A stretch of 64,000 nt of DNA from Siphonodentalium dalli (GCA_032622095.1 CP136066.1:56326609-56390608); one strand, 5' to 3'; positions 1 to 13,279 are shown, numbered from the stretch's first letter. Notes: generated by a model from the letters alone, not told the origin. Numbers and translations are program-made.

Positions 1-79
1 ATTATATATGTACACACCGATCTCACTACATTATTTAGCTAATAAAAATATAGCACTATCGTGTCTACATGTATATGAA

Positions 80-231
80 ATTTTATCGCGCTCAATATTG
101 CGACAACGCGCGCTTAATATCGCAATATTCTGCTCTCAGTATCGCAATAATAAGCGCGACAGATATTTGGTATTGCGCCTTTTTCGAAATTAAGCGCTCT
201 CAATATACCAGTTATTCTTATTGGTACTGTA
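80..231. repeat. Partial copy of a GCGC/AATATTGCG-rich MITE
   Basis: This stretch is built from short units such as AATATTGCG, TTAAGCGC and their complements. It ends in a terminus reading ATATACCAG then TTGGTACTG before TA. The same terminus and the same internal units occur at 44961-45463, so this is a right-hand part of the same family. The matching left terminus is not visible. It carries no open reading frame of note. Confidence 0.7.
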
Positions 232-457
232 CTTGCTATCAACCTTTAAGTGTGCGGATAACAACACTTTTACCCCAAGGTATAAGTAACCCACCGCGAG
301 ACAACGTCCCTGCTACATATAATTAATCAAGATATTTAGTCATAAATAAAATCGTGAATAAAACCCCCCATGCATGGTCTATCAGACAGAGCACAAACAA
401 AACACAAATAGTTATTGACTCTTTGATTCTCTCTTGTGACATCTTGTGTCACATCTC

Positions 458-1104
458 TCACTTGCGTCTGAGCATCATGGTTGTGCTTCTCACAGAGTGA
501 TACCAACCAAATTCTGACGACCATTGCATTCCTTCTCCTAATGGAACGCTTGTGCTGTTGAGGTATGCGCCGTTCAAGTTGGAATGGTGACAGCACTTAT
601 ACCACCACGCTGCGTGGAATGTTATGGAACATACACCAAAGTTACAACCTGTGGTGCTGTGGTCTTTGTCATAAGTGCTGAATGCTCGACCTTCGCCGTT
701 CAGTAGTGAGTCTCCTGCTGTTCCTTCTCCCCATGTTGTTGTGATCGCATAGAGGCTGGCGTCATTACCGAGGGCGAAGTTAGAGTACTTAGAATATCTG
801 TCCTCTCCATCAACTGAAGTAAGTTTAACATACAGCTCAGTGGGATCCATGTTAGTCAGTTGATGAATCGCTTCCAGGCCGAGCCAGTACTCACCGCCAC
901 ACATCGATTTGCTGCCGAATCCCTGGACATAATCCGCCCAATTCCGGTAAAAATCGACCAGGCCGTTGGATCGGTGTTGAAATATTGTCCAGCCTCCACC
1001 GTCAGTTGTCATGTCACACACGACCTTCATCTCACCCGACCCACTCGGGTTGATGGTGTAAACGTCATCAGTTCCGAAGCCGGCGTCCATCAAGTCTTTA
1101 CAAT
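458..1104 (-). CDS. Fibrinogen-related (FReD) C-terminal domain, terminal exon
   Basis: The exon encodes an essentially complete fibrinogen C-terminal globular domain of about 215 residues ending at a stop. It begins after a tttctaatcag acceptor with CKDLMDAGF. Hallmarks are GGGWTIFQHR (family GGGWTVFQRR), EYWLGLEAIHQLT, FSTYDKDH in the calcium/ligand-loop region, WWYKCCHHSNLNG near the P-pocket, and a C-terminal MMLRRK. Such domains form secreted or membrane-tethered lectins (ficolin, techylectin, FREP types) that bind acetylated sugars; a role in recognition is inferred. The exon starts in phase 1, so upstream exons exist. A tiny possible exon (YGVVESEP, about 1240-1263) precedes it but is weak. 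The nearest same-strand secretory exon is at 17572-17874, which ends in phase 0 and so cannot splice to this exon directly. Confidence 0.9.
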
Positions 1105-1304
1105 CTGATTAGAAAATAAGATACAATGATGATTTAATATTTGTATTTTACGTAATGGCCATACAATGATGGTTCTGGAAAATCTAACAAAGAAAACAAT
1201 CCGGAATTGATATCTTAATAAGACTTTAGAGTCATGTAATATACATACAGGCTCAGATTCGACAACTCCGTACTTAGTGTAAACAGATTTTGTGTTAATG
1301 TACA

Positions 1305-1750
1305 TGAAAATATAACAATTTAAAAAATATCATATTCTATCAATTTCTTTTGACAAAATTTTGGGCCAATTCTGATTGTTTTCGGCAAAATAAAAACTTT
1401 GGAAGCAGGTGTAATATTGAGACCGTGCAATAGATACTGCGAATTGTCTGCTATATATAAACACTTTGGTGAAATTGAATCCTCATTTTCTGGTTCGACA
1501 ATTAATGAATATTCGTGTTATATTTAGCATCCAATATTCTATAAAATTATGTCCATTCCTTCATATACCGTGTCTAGACTATCCCATAATTATTACTTGA
1601 CAATATACCACTACCCACCACACACCATTCAGCCCTATGTCAGACAAAAGATTAATTAGTGTCGATCCTAATTACTGTTTTATTACATTGTCTGATAGTG
1701 CACTGCCACTAGACCATTTTATTACACATTAAAGACATATATGGAGATGT
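1305..1750. other. Non-coding AT-rich stretch upstream of the FReD exon
   Basis: I see no coding signal here. It is probably intron of the fibrinogen-domain gene. Confidence 0.4.
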
Positions 1751-1754
1751 TCGG

Positions 1755-2110
1755 GTAGATGCAACTGATATGTTAGTATTCATGCCAACTGGAGAATGTA
1801 GCATTCTACTACACATCGCCGAAAATTTCATGCAAATCGACCGTACCACTCCATAATAAACGTCGTACGAACTATGCTCAATTGTAAATATTTACTTCTC
1901 GATTCGGGACGCAACTATTGGCGTTAAACTAACAAAAACCATTTCGCCATCAAAAGTAACTGCGTTTAATTAATATATATAAGAAAGGCGGTGTGGGTTG
2001 TTAATTTGGATATTATATTTGTAAAATTAACTATTTTGAGCAAAGTTATTCTCCAGTTCTATGTGATCACCCTACTGGAGTTTCACATTTCTTTAAGCTG
2101 TATCACCTAA
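1755..2110 (+). repeat. Dispersed repeat family R1, copy 1
   Basis: It carries the R1 blocks in order: AACTGGAGAATGTAGCATTC, then CTCAATTGTAAATATTTAC, TTCGGGACGCAACTATTGGCG, TTTGAGCAAAGTTATTC, and a terminal GATCACC ... TTTCACAT ... TTTAA. The same blocks recur at 17225-17395, 24365-24665 (inverted) and 33660-34365. Non-coding; probably a short non-autonomous element. Confidence 0.75.
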
Positions 2111-2389
2111 TCAATTATCAGATGCATGATCATACTATACCATTGTTTCTCGTCTCGCTCCCGCTACAAAATTTAATTTGAGTTTTTAATTAGATTTAAG
2201 ATTTTGGGGTAAAACACATTGGCAAATGAATTTGCTTTTGGCCATTTTCGAAACAATTTGTTTGTTATTTATAACATGTAATTTTATATTAATATATAGC
2301 TTGGTAGACTTTGTAGAACCGAAGTATTTGTTACACACGACACATAACTTATACTAACATATAAAGAACAAAATATTGATTGTTTGTGT

Positions 2390-3960
2390 CCCACCAAATC
2401 GAAAACATATAGTAAACATGGATATTGTATTTTATGTCCCACAAAACTAGTCTGCCCACGGTGGGAAGCATTAGCTCAAATGCGTTCTATGTTTTCGGGT
2501 CCCCATGCACTATTGCGAGTGTTGAACACACGACGAACTGAAAAGACTATCTCAATTCTAACTAAAGTTTGGAAATGGATAGTTATATAAGGAAAAACAC
2601 ACTGTTTATGGATGGGTTGGTTCCATAAATAATGTGGCACATTACAAACGCGACGGTATGGGAAATAGGAAGGGAGAATTTTCTATTTTCTATTGTTAAT
2701 CTTGCTCACAATACGAACTACTAAAGCTATATATTCTCTGCAGTAACTGAGGGTGTGAAAAGTAAATAGTTCTATCAGGGCATACATAATTCACATGGGT
2801 CTCCACAAAGCCTGTGTAGGGTTGCTGTTACACAAAGAGGCTGGTAGAAAAGAAAGACGAATTTGATGTTTTGAGGACACACTACACAATTTAAGTGTTA
2901 AAATTGAACACATCGCGAACTGAAACTGAAAGGATTGTCTTAACATCGGCTGAGGATGTGGGATAATAATAATCATTTCAGACATATAAAATGTTTATGG
3001 ATGGGTTAGTTCCCGACAACGTGTGGCACTTTACAAAAAGCTCATGGCGAACGACAAAGCCGAATAATTGTTGTTTTGTGGGACCCCTTAACACATTTAA
3101 ACTCGTTAACACACCATGCACTGAAGCGGTATGTTCTTAATATTAACTGACGGTGTGAATGAAAGGTAGTGCTATCAGGGAATTTAAAAGTTATATGGTT
3201 AGTTTGTTTCCAGAAATCCTATGGCATATACGAAGGTTGCATTTTTCTTTGTTTTGAGGCCCCCTATCCAATGTGAAGTCTTAAAGACACACGCACTGAA
3301 ATGATATGCTCCCACTGTTAACTGCTTGTGTGGCAAATGTACATATTTAATGGATGTGTTGGTTCCAGAATGTCCGAGACACTTTACAAAAAGCGACTGC
3401 TAATCGAGAAAGGCGAATTTTCAGTTTTTGGGGACCTCTTACCCCTTTTGAACTCTCGAACACATATATGCCCTCAAAATTAGCGGAGTGTGTGAAAGAA
3501 AGGTAATGCTATCAGGGAGTTATCAATTTGTAGGGCTGCTTTGTTCCCCCAAAATCAAGATGCACTTTACAAAAAGCGACGTGCAAATACGAAAGGCGAA
3601 TTTCTATGTTTTGAGGACCCCACTCTCCCACTTTAAGTATTCAACACGCCACGAACTGAAATTATATGCACTCTATGTCAACTGAGGTTGTGGACAAATG
3701 GTATTATTCAGCAAATACACATATGCTATGGATAGGATGGTTCCAGAAAGCATATGGAACTTTACAACAATGGACTGGCAAACAAAACAGGCTAATGTTC
3801 ACTGTCGTAGGGGACCCGTATCCCTATTTGAAGTGATGCGCACACCACTAACTGAAGGGACATACTTTCAATATTCCCGATATTGTGGCCGAATGGGGGT
3901 TCTATCAGAAAAGATGCAACACAATGTGTGTATAACATGATGTTGTTTAGAACAAATATT
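2390..3960. repeat. Degenerate tandem repeat, about 187-bp unit
   Basis: About seven to eight diverged copies follow one another. Each has a GGGACCCC-like block, an ACACACGCACTGAAATGAT-like block, and ATGGATGGGTTGGTTCCAGA. The last block recurs near 2612, 2797, 3000, 3198, 3352, 3527 and 3733, giving spacings of 154-206 bp. The short ORFs within it are repeat-derived and not credible genes. Confidence 0.75.
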
Positions 3961-5150
3961 TCAGTTCTACAAAGTCGACGTTGTTGTAATTAGGATCTTG
4001 AAGCCTGCACACGTCATCAATCACTAAAAGAATGTCCTCTGGCCCAATGTTCAGCAAACGAGTCATGTTGCGTCCCATTATTATAAATTGGGAAATTTGG
4101 TAAAGTTATAACAAAAATGTAATTTTTCGTACAAGACGTGTTTGGGGGAGGGTTAGCTAAAATCCAGTGTCGCGCAAACAGGTTGCTAACGTCTTTCTAT
4201 ATATGATTCTCAGATAACTATTACACGATATGGAATAAATAGTTCGGAATTTTCGCAATATCTTTCTCAATGTTAGTGTTCTAAGAAAAGCAAATTGTTT
4301 TTGAAATAGAGTGATTTTTCAGCAAAATATAAATGATTCGGCTCCAAATGGCAGGATTATTCCAACTAACCAACCCTTTTTCATATCAAGAACAGATATG
4401 ATATTATTTATTTATTTTAACACCAGCAATTTTGACAAATAAGTTAGGTCTCGGTCACAGGGCTCGCTTTACCAACACCTTTAATTACTTGAAAAAGTCA
4501 CTGGTGGTATAGTTCATCGTCGATTTGGCAATATCCACCGATTCCGTTATTTTTCACTATAATTTTCGTGAATAGTATATATTTATTTTAAAACAAAGTT
4601 GGTTTCAACTTGTTCTTGTTGGAAGGCGGTATAAAAGTACGTTGACAAATACACGAACCCTTGATATACCGACTCTGAAAAATGCATGCATTAACCAGCT
4701 ATTTTTATTTTTTTTGCACAGAATAGACTTACAATAACATGCCCTGCAAATGACTGTTTTGTTTGCCACCCAAACAACATGAGCGAAGTTGCATTTTATG
4801 TGACTTCAATGCGTCTTCTGGGACATATAATGCTAATAGAAAGATAGCTAAATTATTTATCGACCCACTTCGATACCGGAAAAGTTCAAAATCATATATT
4901 ATTAGGTATATTTTGGAGCACAAACCGCCATGTGGCTTTAATAGAGAGATCATCGCGACGGAGATAACACAAACTCTGCAAAGTTTTCAAAATTATCAAA
5001 GGATCAGTACCATCTATACTGTGAAATCTTGTACGCCTAGTTGATTATTACAATACCGGTTGTAACTTTCGTTCGAGTACCCAAGGTTGCCACCGATATC
5101 AGATACAACCATTACCTGGATTAATTTTTGCCATCTGCTACAAATGAGTT
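3960..5150. other. No recognisable gene
   Basis: AT-rich sequence without a supported gene. An open stretch at 4763-5044 (93 codons) is not recognised and may be more debris of the adjacent retrotransposon remnant. Confidence 0.35.
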
Positions 5151-5489
5151 AAACGTTCTACCTGACACCACACGCAATTGTAGTAGAATAGATGATTTCA
5201 AAAAACCACTAAACGCAAGCACACGGTGCGTTCCAATTTACTATTACGTAAGTGTCGCAGATCACAAGTACTTCATTCTCGCTTAAAATTAAAGTTCAGT
5301 AGTTTGAACTATGACATATTGAGTAATCACATTAAAACGTCCCCCTGCCATTGTGGCGAAAAAGAAACATCGCATCACTACCTATTGGAGTGTCATGAAT
5401 ACATGGTCCTAGTACTGAACTTCTATGCGCCATACCAAATGTTATTTTATCAGAAAATACTCTTTTGTGCAGGAACTCGGTCATTGTGA
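5150..5489 (+). pseudogene. Non-LTR retrotransposon remnant, C-terminal end of the RT polyprotein
   Basis: The + strand reads LHSRLKLKFSSLNYD, then HIKTSPCHCGEKETSHHYLL, then ECHEY. This is the cysteine/histidine motif (CxCG...ETxxHxLLxC) that follows the reverse transcriptase in many animal LINE ORF2 proteins. It closes at 5489 with no intact upstream RT. It is a short dead fragment; which clade (Jockey, CR1 or other) cannot be told. Confidence 0.7.
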
Positions 5490-6598
5490 AAATATTAACA
5501 TATTTAGTGTAAACATATTTATTTATCTAAATCATACATATGAATTAACAGACTTGTATAATATATAAAGACAATTATTTTAGAGAATGTGATTTGGCAG
5601 AAAGTAGGATGCTTATATTAGCCTTTTCCCCATATTTGGCATACATATTTGGTGTCTTTATTGCTTTTTCATAAAGTTCTTTTCCCAGTTAGATTTTGTT
5701 TTTATGTTCATTTTTCTATCGCTGTTTATTTGTGACCAGACCCTTGACGCCACTATATGAGTTTCCAATAATTGTGGCGAAAATAACATTTCAAGATCAA
5801 AACGACAAGAGTTATACGTCTAATATACTTATTACGAGCACGAGAACCGAAATATGAGATATGAGATATTTTTCTTGTTTTCTGAATTGTACTGTATATT
5901 TGGTCACTTCGATGTGATAATGTGTTTTTACACGTCCAACTTGTTTCATGTATAGAAGGAATTTTATTTATTTAAACAGAGGGCGACTTAGGGAAAATTC
6001 AATTTGAGAAACGTTTAGACAACAATATAAATGTTTGAACCCTCGAAAAAATATCTATATTCTCTTCCACTGACAGTTCGCGGTTTCAATGTAACAAGGT
6101 TGCTATGCCTGGTCGTGGTATTAACCCCGCGAAGCACCTGTTTCGTTCAATAGAGAATTTGCGACAATAAAAAAGATAATGGTCTGCTATTTCTTCGGTA
6201 CAACAAGCATAGAGGGCTATCTCTCAAATGATTGCTGTGAAGATCATTTTTTTAAATTACTGCATTCCAGTCTTAATCGACAATTGTATATCTGGCTTAC
6301 TCTAGTATATGCGAATTCCAGATATCGAGGATGTTCTTTGAGACCAAAGGCCTTCAAGTCAGGTTTAGCTTTGATTGATTGTGGAAGGAGGATTTCTGGT
6401 AAGTAACTGAGTTGCAGAAGGGTACTCTAAGGTCATCTAATCTCGTGTCATATCCACTAGTATGCGATACTTTACACGGAACAACATCGTATATGTGAGG
6501 GGGTGAGTCTTTTCGTCATTTTAAAATATAGTACAACTTCTCGTCCCACCGGTTACTGGTCTAGCGGCCTCATATCGAATATCTTCTAAGGAATCGTT
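5490..6598. other. AT-rich sequence without a supported gene
   Basis: I see no domain, splice-flanked coding run or clear repeat here. The small ORF at 6179-6406 matches nothing I recognise. Confidence 0.35.
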
Positions 6599-6799
6599 TT
6601 ATTCGCCTGTACAATTGTCCCATACTGAGGAAGCATATTCCAAGACAGGTCGAATATAGTACAAATAGATTCTTACTAAAGTTCTTCTGTCAAGAATAAA
6701 TTTATACTTCCTCAGTATGTACATTCTTTTGGTCGCTCGATTTTCAATATCTTCTATACGGTCTTTCCATTTTCCCTGCCGGTTGAACGTCAGACCCAA
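6599..6799 (-). pseudogene. Non-LTR retrotransposon reverse-transcriptase fragment
   Basis: About 66 codons match the region after the RT palm in LINEs: LGLTF-like start, WKDRIEDIENRATKRMYIL, then LVRIYLYYIRPVLEYASSVW. The RxYxxxIRPVLEYASxVW block is diagnostic. There is no flanking ORF on either side, so this is a truncated, dead copy. It is on the opposite strand to the remnant at 5150-5489 and is probably a separate insertion. Confidence 0.8.
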
Positions 6800-7047
6800 A
6801 TGTATGTGTGTCTACCTCATCTATTCTCTCGTTTGACATCTTTAATACTGGTTGGTGAATGGGTATCTGTTTCCACGATACAAGCAAGGATAAAATATTT
6901 GAAGCGGTTGAAACATGTATCTCGAAAACAAACGATTTTCAAAACGATGTAATTTGTGCAAACTTTGTGAAAAGCAATGAAACCCTGCTGAGCGCGAAAT
7001 TTACCCCCACCAGGTCGTCCGACTTCTCACGGCGACGGGCGTATTAA

Positions 7048-7443
7048 AACCCTTTACCCAACAAACCGGCCAAAACCGGCCAAATAAAGCTTCAACAGCC
7101 TAACATATCTTCGGTCTGTCTCAATAGAACCATACAAATATGGATATCATTGGAACCGGCTCCTTGACCACATTGTGATAGTTACAGTTATGCCCTGTGC
7201 CAATGCATTCTCTTATATATGCGAGTCGACCATAGGTCGCCTCGCATATATAAGAGAATGCATTGGCCTAAAAAAAATCTTTTTTAAACACTTTTTACCA
7301 TTTTTTCTTACATTCTTTAACAATTATATATTTTTTAATGTGTTAAGCCAATGCATTCTCTTATATATGCGAGGCGACCTATGGTCGACTCGCATATATA
7401 AGAGAATGCATTGGCACAGGGCCGTTATGTTGGGTAAAGGGTT
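7048..7443. repeat. Foldback element with 16-bp terminal inverted repeats and two large palindromes
   Basis: The ends AACCCTTTACCCAACA (7048-7063) and TGTTGGGTAAAGGGTT (7428-7443) are exact inverted repeats. Inside are two 69-bp palindromes (7199-7267 and 7347-7415) whose arms read GCCAATGCATTCTCTTATA, and the two palindromes are inverted relative to each other. TTAA occurs at or next to both ends (7044-7047 and 7442-7445), a possible target duplication. No coding capacity. Confidence 0.75.
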
Positions 7444-7915
7444 AATAACGTAAACACAAACATAAATATATATTTCGTTGAATCCAATCAGCTTCAACGA
7501 AAGTATATATCATCGTATTTTCTATTCTATTCTATTTATTATTATCAACACTGTTTTAAAATGTGTATATATGTTATTAGGATTGGAATAAAATATGTTT
7601 ACATTAACAGAGCGATTCAGCTTCTAGTGATTCTAAGAAATGTAGGGATTGTAACTTGTAACACCAGACCACGTGACACTACGTACTAGAGTAGTAGTTG
7701 TTTATTAAAAGTGACTGACAGTGTGCAAGTTTGGATACATGTATATGTATATGTGAAGACATGGGTGCAACATGAGTTGTTGCGTGATTGTGAGCGAATG
7801 TTTGTCAAAGCCTCTTTTAATAACAACTGAATGCTGCTTGGAAACATGGATATTTAAATATTTTCAAAATTGGGGGTACCTTGGAATAACTGACAAAGCT
7901 CATTATATAATATTA

Positions 7916-8024
7916 GTTATCTTCGGCAACATCGAGGGTACATGGAGATTTAATACCTGGATGTTCAAAAAGAGACATCCAGGTATTAAATCTCCATGTA
8001 CCCCACGATGTTGCCGGAGATAAC
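7916..8024. repeat. Long perfect-type hairpin, about 49-bp arms
   Basis: The left arm runs from GTTATCTTCGGCAACATCG to TACCTGGATG. The right arm is its near-perfect reverse complement, ending GTTGCCGGAGATAAC, with a loop of roughly 10 bases around TTCAAAAAGA. Mismatches are few, so it is young or maintained. It resembles a small MITE or foldback element and carries no protein. Confidence 0.75.
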
Positions 8025-8040
8025 GATTTTGTCCCCACAA

Positions 8041-9479
8041 CAATAACCATGTCTCCTTAATTTAAGTGTGTTTTTCATAGGTTATTCGATTAATTCACAG
8101 CAATAAGAATAATTCAGTAGCTGACCTAAGGATTCGGCGTCAGGTGACGTCAAATTCGGCGTGGGAGAGCAACGTCACGATTGGTGGAAACTGCCAGTTC
8201 AAGGGTCATTCATATACCCCCGATGTTTCACGTGCTCATATACCCCCGATGTTCGGCGCACGTTCTCTTATACCCCGCTGCCAAAGGTGACGGGGGACAT
8301 GGTGATTTAAACGTGACGCTGTAGCCAATCAGTATGCTAGTTACAACCGGATGTGGGGACAATGGTATTTAGAACACAACGATAATCGGAAAATCCCTTG
8401 TTGGATTAATTCAATGTCATATCTGCCTATCACCAACAGTTCTTGAGGTATACATAACGGTTTTGTGTCAATTCTGTTTTATTGGAACATTTGTGTCCTC
8501 TGTCATGTGAATTTAAAGTAACATTCACGACGTCTAGTCTTGATCATCCACATGGTACACATACATATCTACGTTGTACCCAGTTGATACATACGTAGAA
8601 ACCCTACATTCCATACACACGCTCGAAGCGGAATATCTCCAGTGCTAAGTTTATGAAATGTACATCAGACTCCTGACTTCACTTTTCGCGATTTTGGCTT
8701 GAGCCCATAACAAATTGTGATGCATTCTATGATTCACGCGAAGTAGCAAACATTGGGTGTTGAATATGGGTGCTCTATGCATAGTATTTAATCTTTTATA
8801 TTGTTTATAATTATGTCAAATTTGATAACTTATTCTGAGAAAAAAAATTCTTTAGCTGAGTAAAAAACACTGATATACCACCCACACCACTATACGTGTC
8901 TGTACAAATGTGTTGACCCCTCTTCCACCAGGTCTATGAGAATAAAATAATTGAAAATTTAATTGGGAATAAAATACGATACACTCACCCCTAGCGTTCT
9001 CGTGTGATGGTGTCTGCAAAACAAAACATAACATTAATTTTAGCCAAAAAAGTTTGTTGTTTGACTTTTTTGCTTATTGTTACCGCATAAACTTGGAAAC
9101 AAGCAAGCTAAACAGAATTAAACTACAGTTGTACAACCTCAGAATTTTCAGATTAAATAAACTTTTACCGTACGACACGAAAGACAAAGAAGACTTCTCA
9201 CAACAACAACAGTTCCAATAACGCAGATATGACCTCACAGCGATCAACTAAAGTGATGGTGCTAAAAGGCACGTTTTTAGACTAAATAATTTTTCATATT
9301 TATTTTATATATATTCTCCAGTATTCAAACATGATTTTAATGTTATCAGTTATTAACTGTTCTTAGTGTGTGAATTTTACACATCACTGTCACTCTCAGT
9401 TATGCAATGTTGTCAATTAATCTATATAATAAATGTGATAAAAATAACGACATTATTGTCTATATTTGCGAATGTCTGT
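8041..9479. other. Intergenic, with short direct repeats
   Basis: CATATACCCCCGATGTT occurs twice near 8213-8263. A block near 9170-9260 (GAAGACTTCTCACAACAACA ... TAACGCAGATAT ... ACAGCGATCAA) recurs in the small array at 13280-13530. No gene is visible. Confidence 0.5.
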
Positions 9480-11760
9480 CTGCCTGTCTGTTCTATAGAA
9501 ATTCACAGGGGACCACCTAGATGGCACAAAAGGGGTCTAATAGGGGTAAACTTTTACGAGAAAGATAATGTCGAGGGTTAGAATTTTCAAAAGTGACGCC
9601 GTTGTCGTCAGAGGCAGAAAAGTGGGAGGGGCAGAAATTTTTTTTGTCGCCGATTGCTACCAAACTTATATATAATCATCCCCATAATATGAGGAATCTA
9701 ATGGTGTGGTTTAAATATTTCAAATGTCGCGCCGTTCGCGTCAGGGATGCCCGGAAGGGGAGCTGGGCACCAAAATTGATCAAAATAATTTTAGCGCCGA
9801 ATTCCATCAAATTGTTGCACATTCTTCTGAGATCTTCTCCATGATACAAGGAATCTTATTGTGTGATTTAAAGACGCCAAATTGGTGTCGTTGGGATGAG
9901 AGATTGTGGGGGTGGGCGGTGGGTGGGTATTAAATCTGATAAGAATTGGTTTATTCGCCGATTGCCACGAAACTTATACAAATTAATCCCCATGGTCGTA
10001 TAATGTCATGCATGTAGACAGCCTCAACGCCAGCCATGCCATCCTTCAACCTGACCTATTCCTTTGAGCAACCAGCCAGTCAACAACCACAAACAAAGAA
10101 ATTCGGCCATCCCATGTGGAGATGTTCAGTCCTATAAGAAAGAAAATCTTACGTCCGGCGACTGTCGGCGAGAGAAATAACCACTTCATTCCTGAGATTT
10201 CCAGAGATTTCAGCACCTATCACTAACAACGACAGTGATAGCGACGACGACGTTTGAATTTGCTAATTTGTTATTATTATATTGTCATTATTATTATTAT
10301 TACGGTATCAGTTTCATATGTCATATCATAAAATAAATAATGATTTAAAACAATGTTTCTGTTTTATATGGGGCCGACTTCTCTGGGGCCGACTTCGTGT
10401 GGGGCTGTCTTCGTATGTGGCCGACTTCGCGCGGGGCCGACTCCTCCTGTATTCGTCTAATGGCGAGGCCTAAAGCTGCCAAAAGTGGCGTCATTCGAGT
10501 CAGGGGTGCACTGAAAGGGAGAGGGTCACCAAAATTGATACACAATATGTTTAGCTCCAATTTCCACCAAATTTATACACATTCTTATCCATGATATGAG
10601 TAATCTAATCGTTTGATTTTGAAGACGTCATATTGGTGCTGCTTCGGTGAGATATGGGGTGGGGAGGGGTGGTCACTAAATTTGATAAAAATTTGTTCAG
10701 TCGCGATTAGCACCAAACTTACAAATAATAATCTCCATAATATCAGGAGTTTAATTGTATGGTTTAAAGATGTCAAAAGTGGGCCATTCGAGTCAGGGGT
10801 GCCTAGAGGGTGAGATGGACGCAAACATTGATAAACAATATGTTTAGCGCCGATTTCTACCTGATTGATACATATTCTTCTCTGTGATACGAATAATCTA
10901 ATCGTGTGGTTTAAATGCGCCAAATTGGTGCCTTATTGGGTGAGAGATATGCAATGGTGGCCCTAAATTTGATACGAATTTGTATACTCGCCAATTTTCA
11001 TAAATTTTATATATATTGATCTCTATAATGAGTCTAAGTGTGTGGTTTAATGATGTCAAAAGTGGCGCCGTTTGAGTCCGAAATAGGGATGGGAGGGTCA
11101 CCAAAAACTTATAAAAATATGTTTAGTGCCAAACTCATACACGTTCTTCTCAAATGATACAATGAATCAAATATTTCCGAATATATGTCTGTGTTCTATA
11201 TATAACTTTAAGGGTACAATCGAGATGGCACCAATGCGGTTGTAACAGGGGTCACCTTTTACGAGTAAGATAATGGTGCGGGTTAAAAAAGGGCTATTTT
11301 TAGCGCAGATTTCGACCAAATTGATATATTATTCTTATCCGTGATACGAGGAATATTAACGTGTGATTTAAAGACGCGAAATTGGTGCCGTTTGGTGAGA
11401 GGTGGGGGGACCCAATAAATATGATAAGAATTTGTTTAGTTGCCGATTACCACCAAACGTATATATAATCATCTCCATTATATAATGCATGCATGAGTCG
11501 AATAGACGTGGTTTAAATATGACAAAAGTGGCGCGGTTCAAGTCATGCATGATGGGAGTTGCACCAAAGTTAATACAAATATATTTAGCACTGATTCCAC
11601 CAAATTCATGCACGTTCTTCTCTAATGATATGATGAATTAAATGACATTTGGGGTCGTTTGGGTCATGGATGGCAAGAGGAGATTCACTAGCATTTATAC
11701 GATTGTTCAATTCGCCGATATCCAACAAAGTTATATATAGTCATCTCCCAGGCCATCGCC
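9480..11760. repeat. Degenerate tandem array, about 150-170-bp units
   Basis: Diverged units alternate. They contain CCAAAATTGATAAAAAT, TTTAGCGCCGATTTCCACCAA, CACATTCTTCTCC, ATGATACGAGGAATCTAAT and GTGTGGTTTAAAGACGCCAAA-like blocks, seen near 9660, 9780, 9960, 10540, 10710, 10840, 10990, 11130, 11310, 11450 and 11600. All ORFs here are repeat shadows. It is interrupted at about 9990-10480 by unrelated sequence. Confidence 0.75.
10370..10443 (+). repeat. Short tandem repeat GGGGCCGACTTC
   Basis: Five imperfect copies of a GGGGCCGACTTCNNGT-type unit of about 15-17 bp lie end to end, more GC-rich than their surroundings, inside the larger degenerate array. Confidence 0.7.
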
Positions 11761-13270
11761 ATGTCGTTCTAAGGAGTTTTTGGCATTCCAATTTCACAAC
11801 CTCGACAAATGGTGTCCGAAATAAGTCACTTGAACAATTATATATCTTATCAACTGTCATATTTATATGGGGATGGAAATCAGGGCATTCATATAATGAT
11901 CTAGCAACACAGTTGCACAGAAGAAAGCATTATTATTAAAAGTATATTTATATCAATCTAATTAAGAGATACATATATTCATTCAAACTGAGGGACCTTG
12001 AATCGTCAGAGGATTGCATATTAGACTGGCTCATGTATATATTATAACACGATTGAGTCTGTCCCATTCAATATAGTTTCCACAAAAAAGTTACAATTGC
12101 CAAGAGATATGGAAATATAGAGCAGACCTGTTCAAAAATAGTGGTCTCAGTGTGCAGTAAAATATGGTTACTTCTGAGGTAAAGGAAAACGCAGTCCGTA
12201 GCACATGACTTTTCAGGATCCTCCAATATTGACATCTGACAAGGGTATATATGCCCGATACAGAGGATTTCTTTCGCCTAACATAAACAACTCAAAATTT
12301 CGCTGTGTCGGGCACAAGGTGTTATACCTGCATACCATGATTAGCCAGTATATAGCACCAAAACAGAGGAGCACCTGGACATATCTTTAAAACATCCGTA
12401 TCTTCATGAAGATAAGATAAACTAGATTGATTTATTGATTGTTTGATACATCTCTATGTAAAACACACTTTTATTTTTTCGAACTAATGTGTTTATAATG
12501 TTCATGTTTCATGCTACAACGTCTGAAGTATACGCAATTGTAAATAAATACTTCTTTATTGGTGGGACGGATTAATCGCTCCGACCTCACAAGGTGAGCC
12601 ACTACTTATATTCCATGTGTAAGAATCATGTTTTGTGATGGCATTTGGATATACAATTTATGAGAATACGTGCAACACTTTGAGAGCAAGAGTATTCTCT
12701 ATTCCCACAAAATATCCACAGAGGGTTTCACATCACTTTAACCTGGGCAACGCCCGGTAACCCTGCTAGTATCAAAAAAGTTATCAAATCGTTAGTTGTA
12801 AATTTAACCTACTCATGTATTGTTTCCTCATTGTTCAGTGTTGCATTAAGCTATAGTTTCTTAATTAGATAATCATGTCAAATTTGTTAATTGTTTCAAG
12901 TTACTGTATATATATGTATCTAACATCATAATAATTTATCTAGATGTAGATGTTTATTTGTACAATAAATAAGAATAAATAACAAAGCAATGATATATGA
13001 ATTAATAGTATTGTACATGAGCAGCATGGCCTACTGGCCGTCTTCCTTCTGCCCCTCAATAAATAATACAATAATAAAATATGATGGCGTATGTAGTTTC
13101 AGGTTTGCTGGTTGGTGTTAATGTTAAATATACCATATTTATATTTTAATTGAAAATGGTATAAATTGTGAATATAAGAGTAAATATCTTATATAATTAT
13201 AATTAGCGTCACGAATTCGACGTTGCGTTGAGCGTCGACCAATCACAATGGTATGTCAACAAAATATTGG
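11760..13270. other. AT-rich, no supported gene
   Basis: Nothing coding is seen. Between about 12525 and 12740 are pieces resembling repeat family R1 (GCAATTGTAAATAAATACTTC, and GGGTTTCACATCACTTTAA). Confidence 0.4.
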
Positions 13271-13279
13271 GCCACACAC

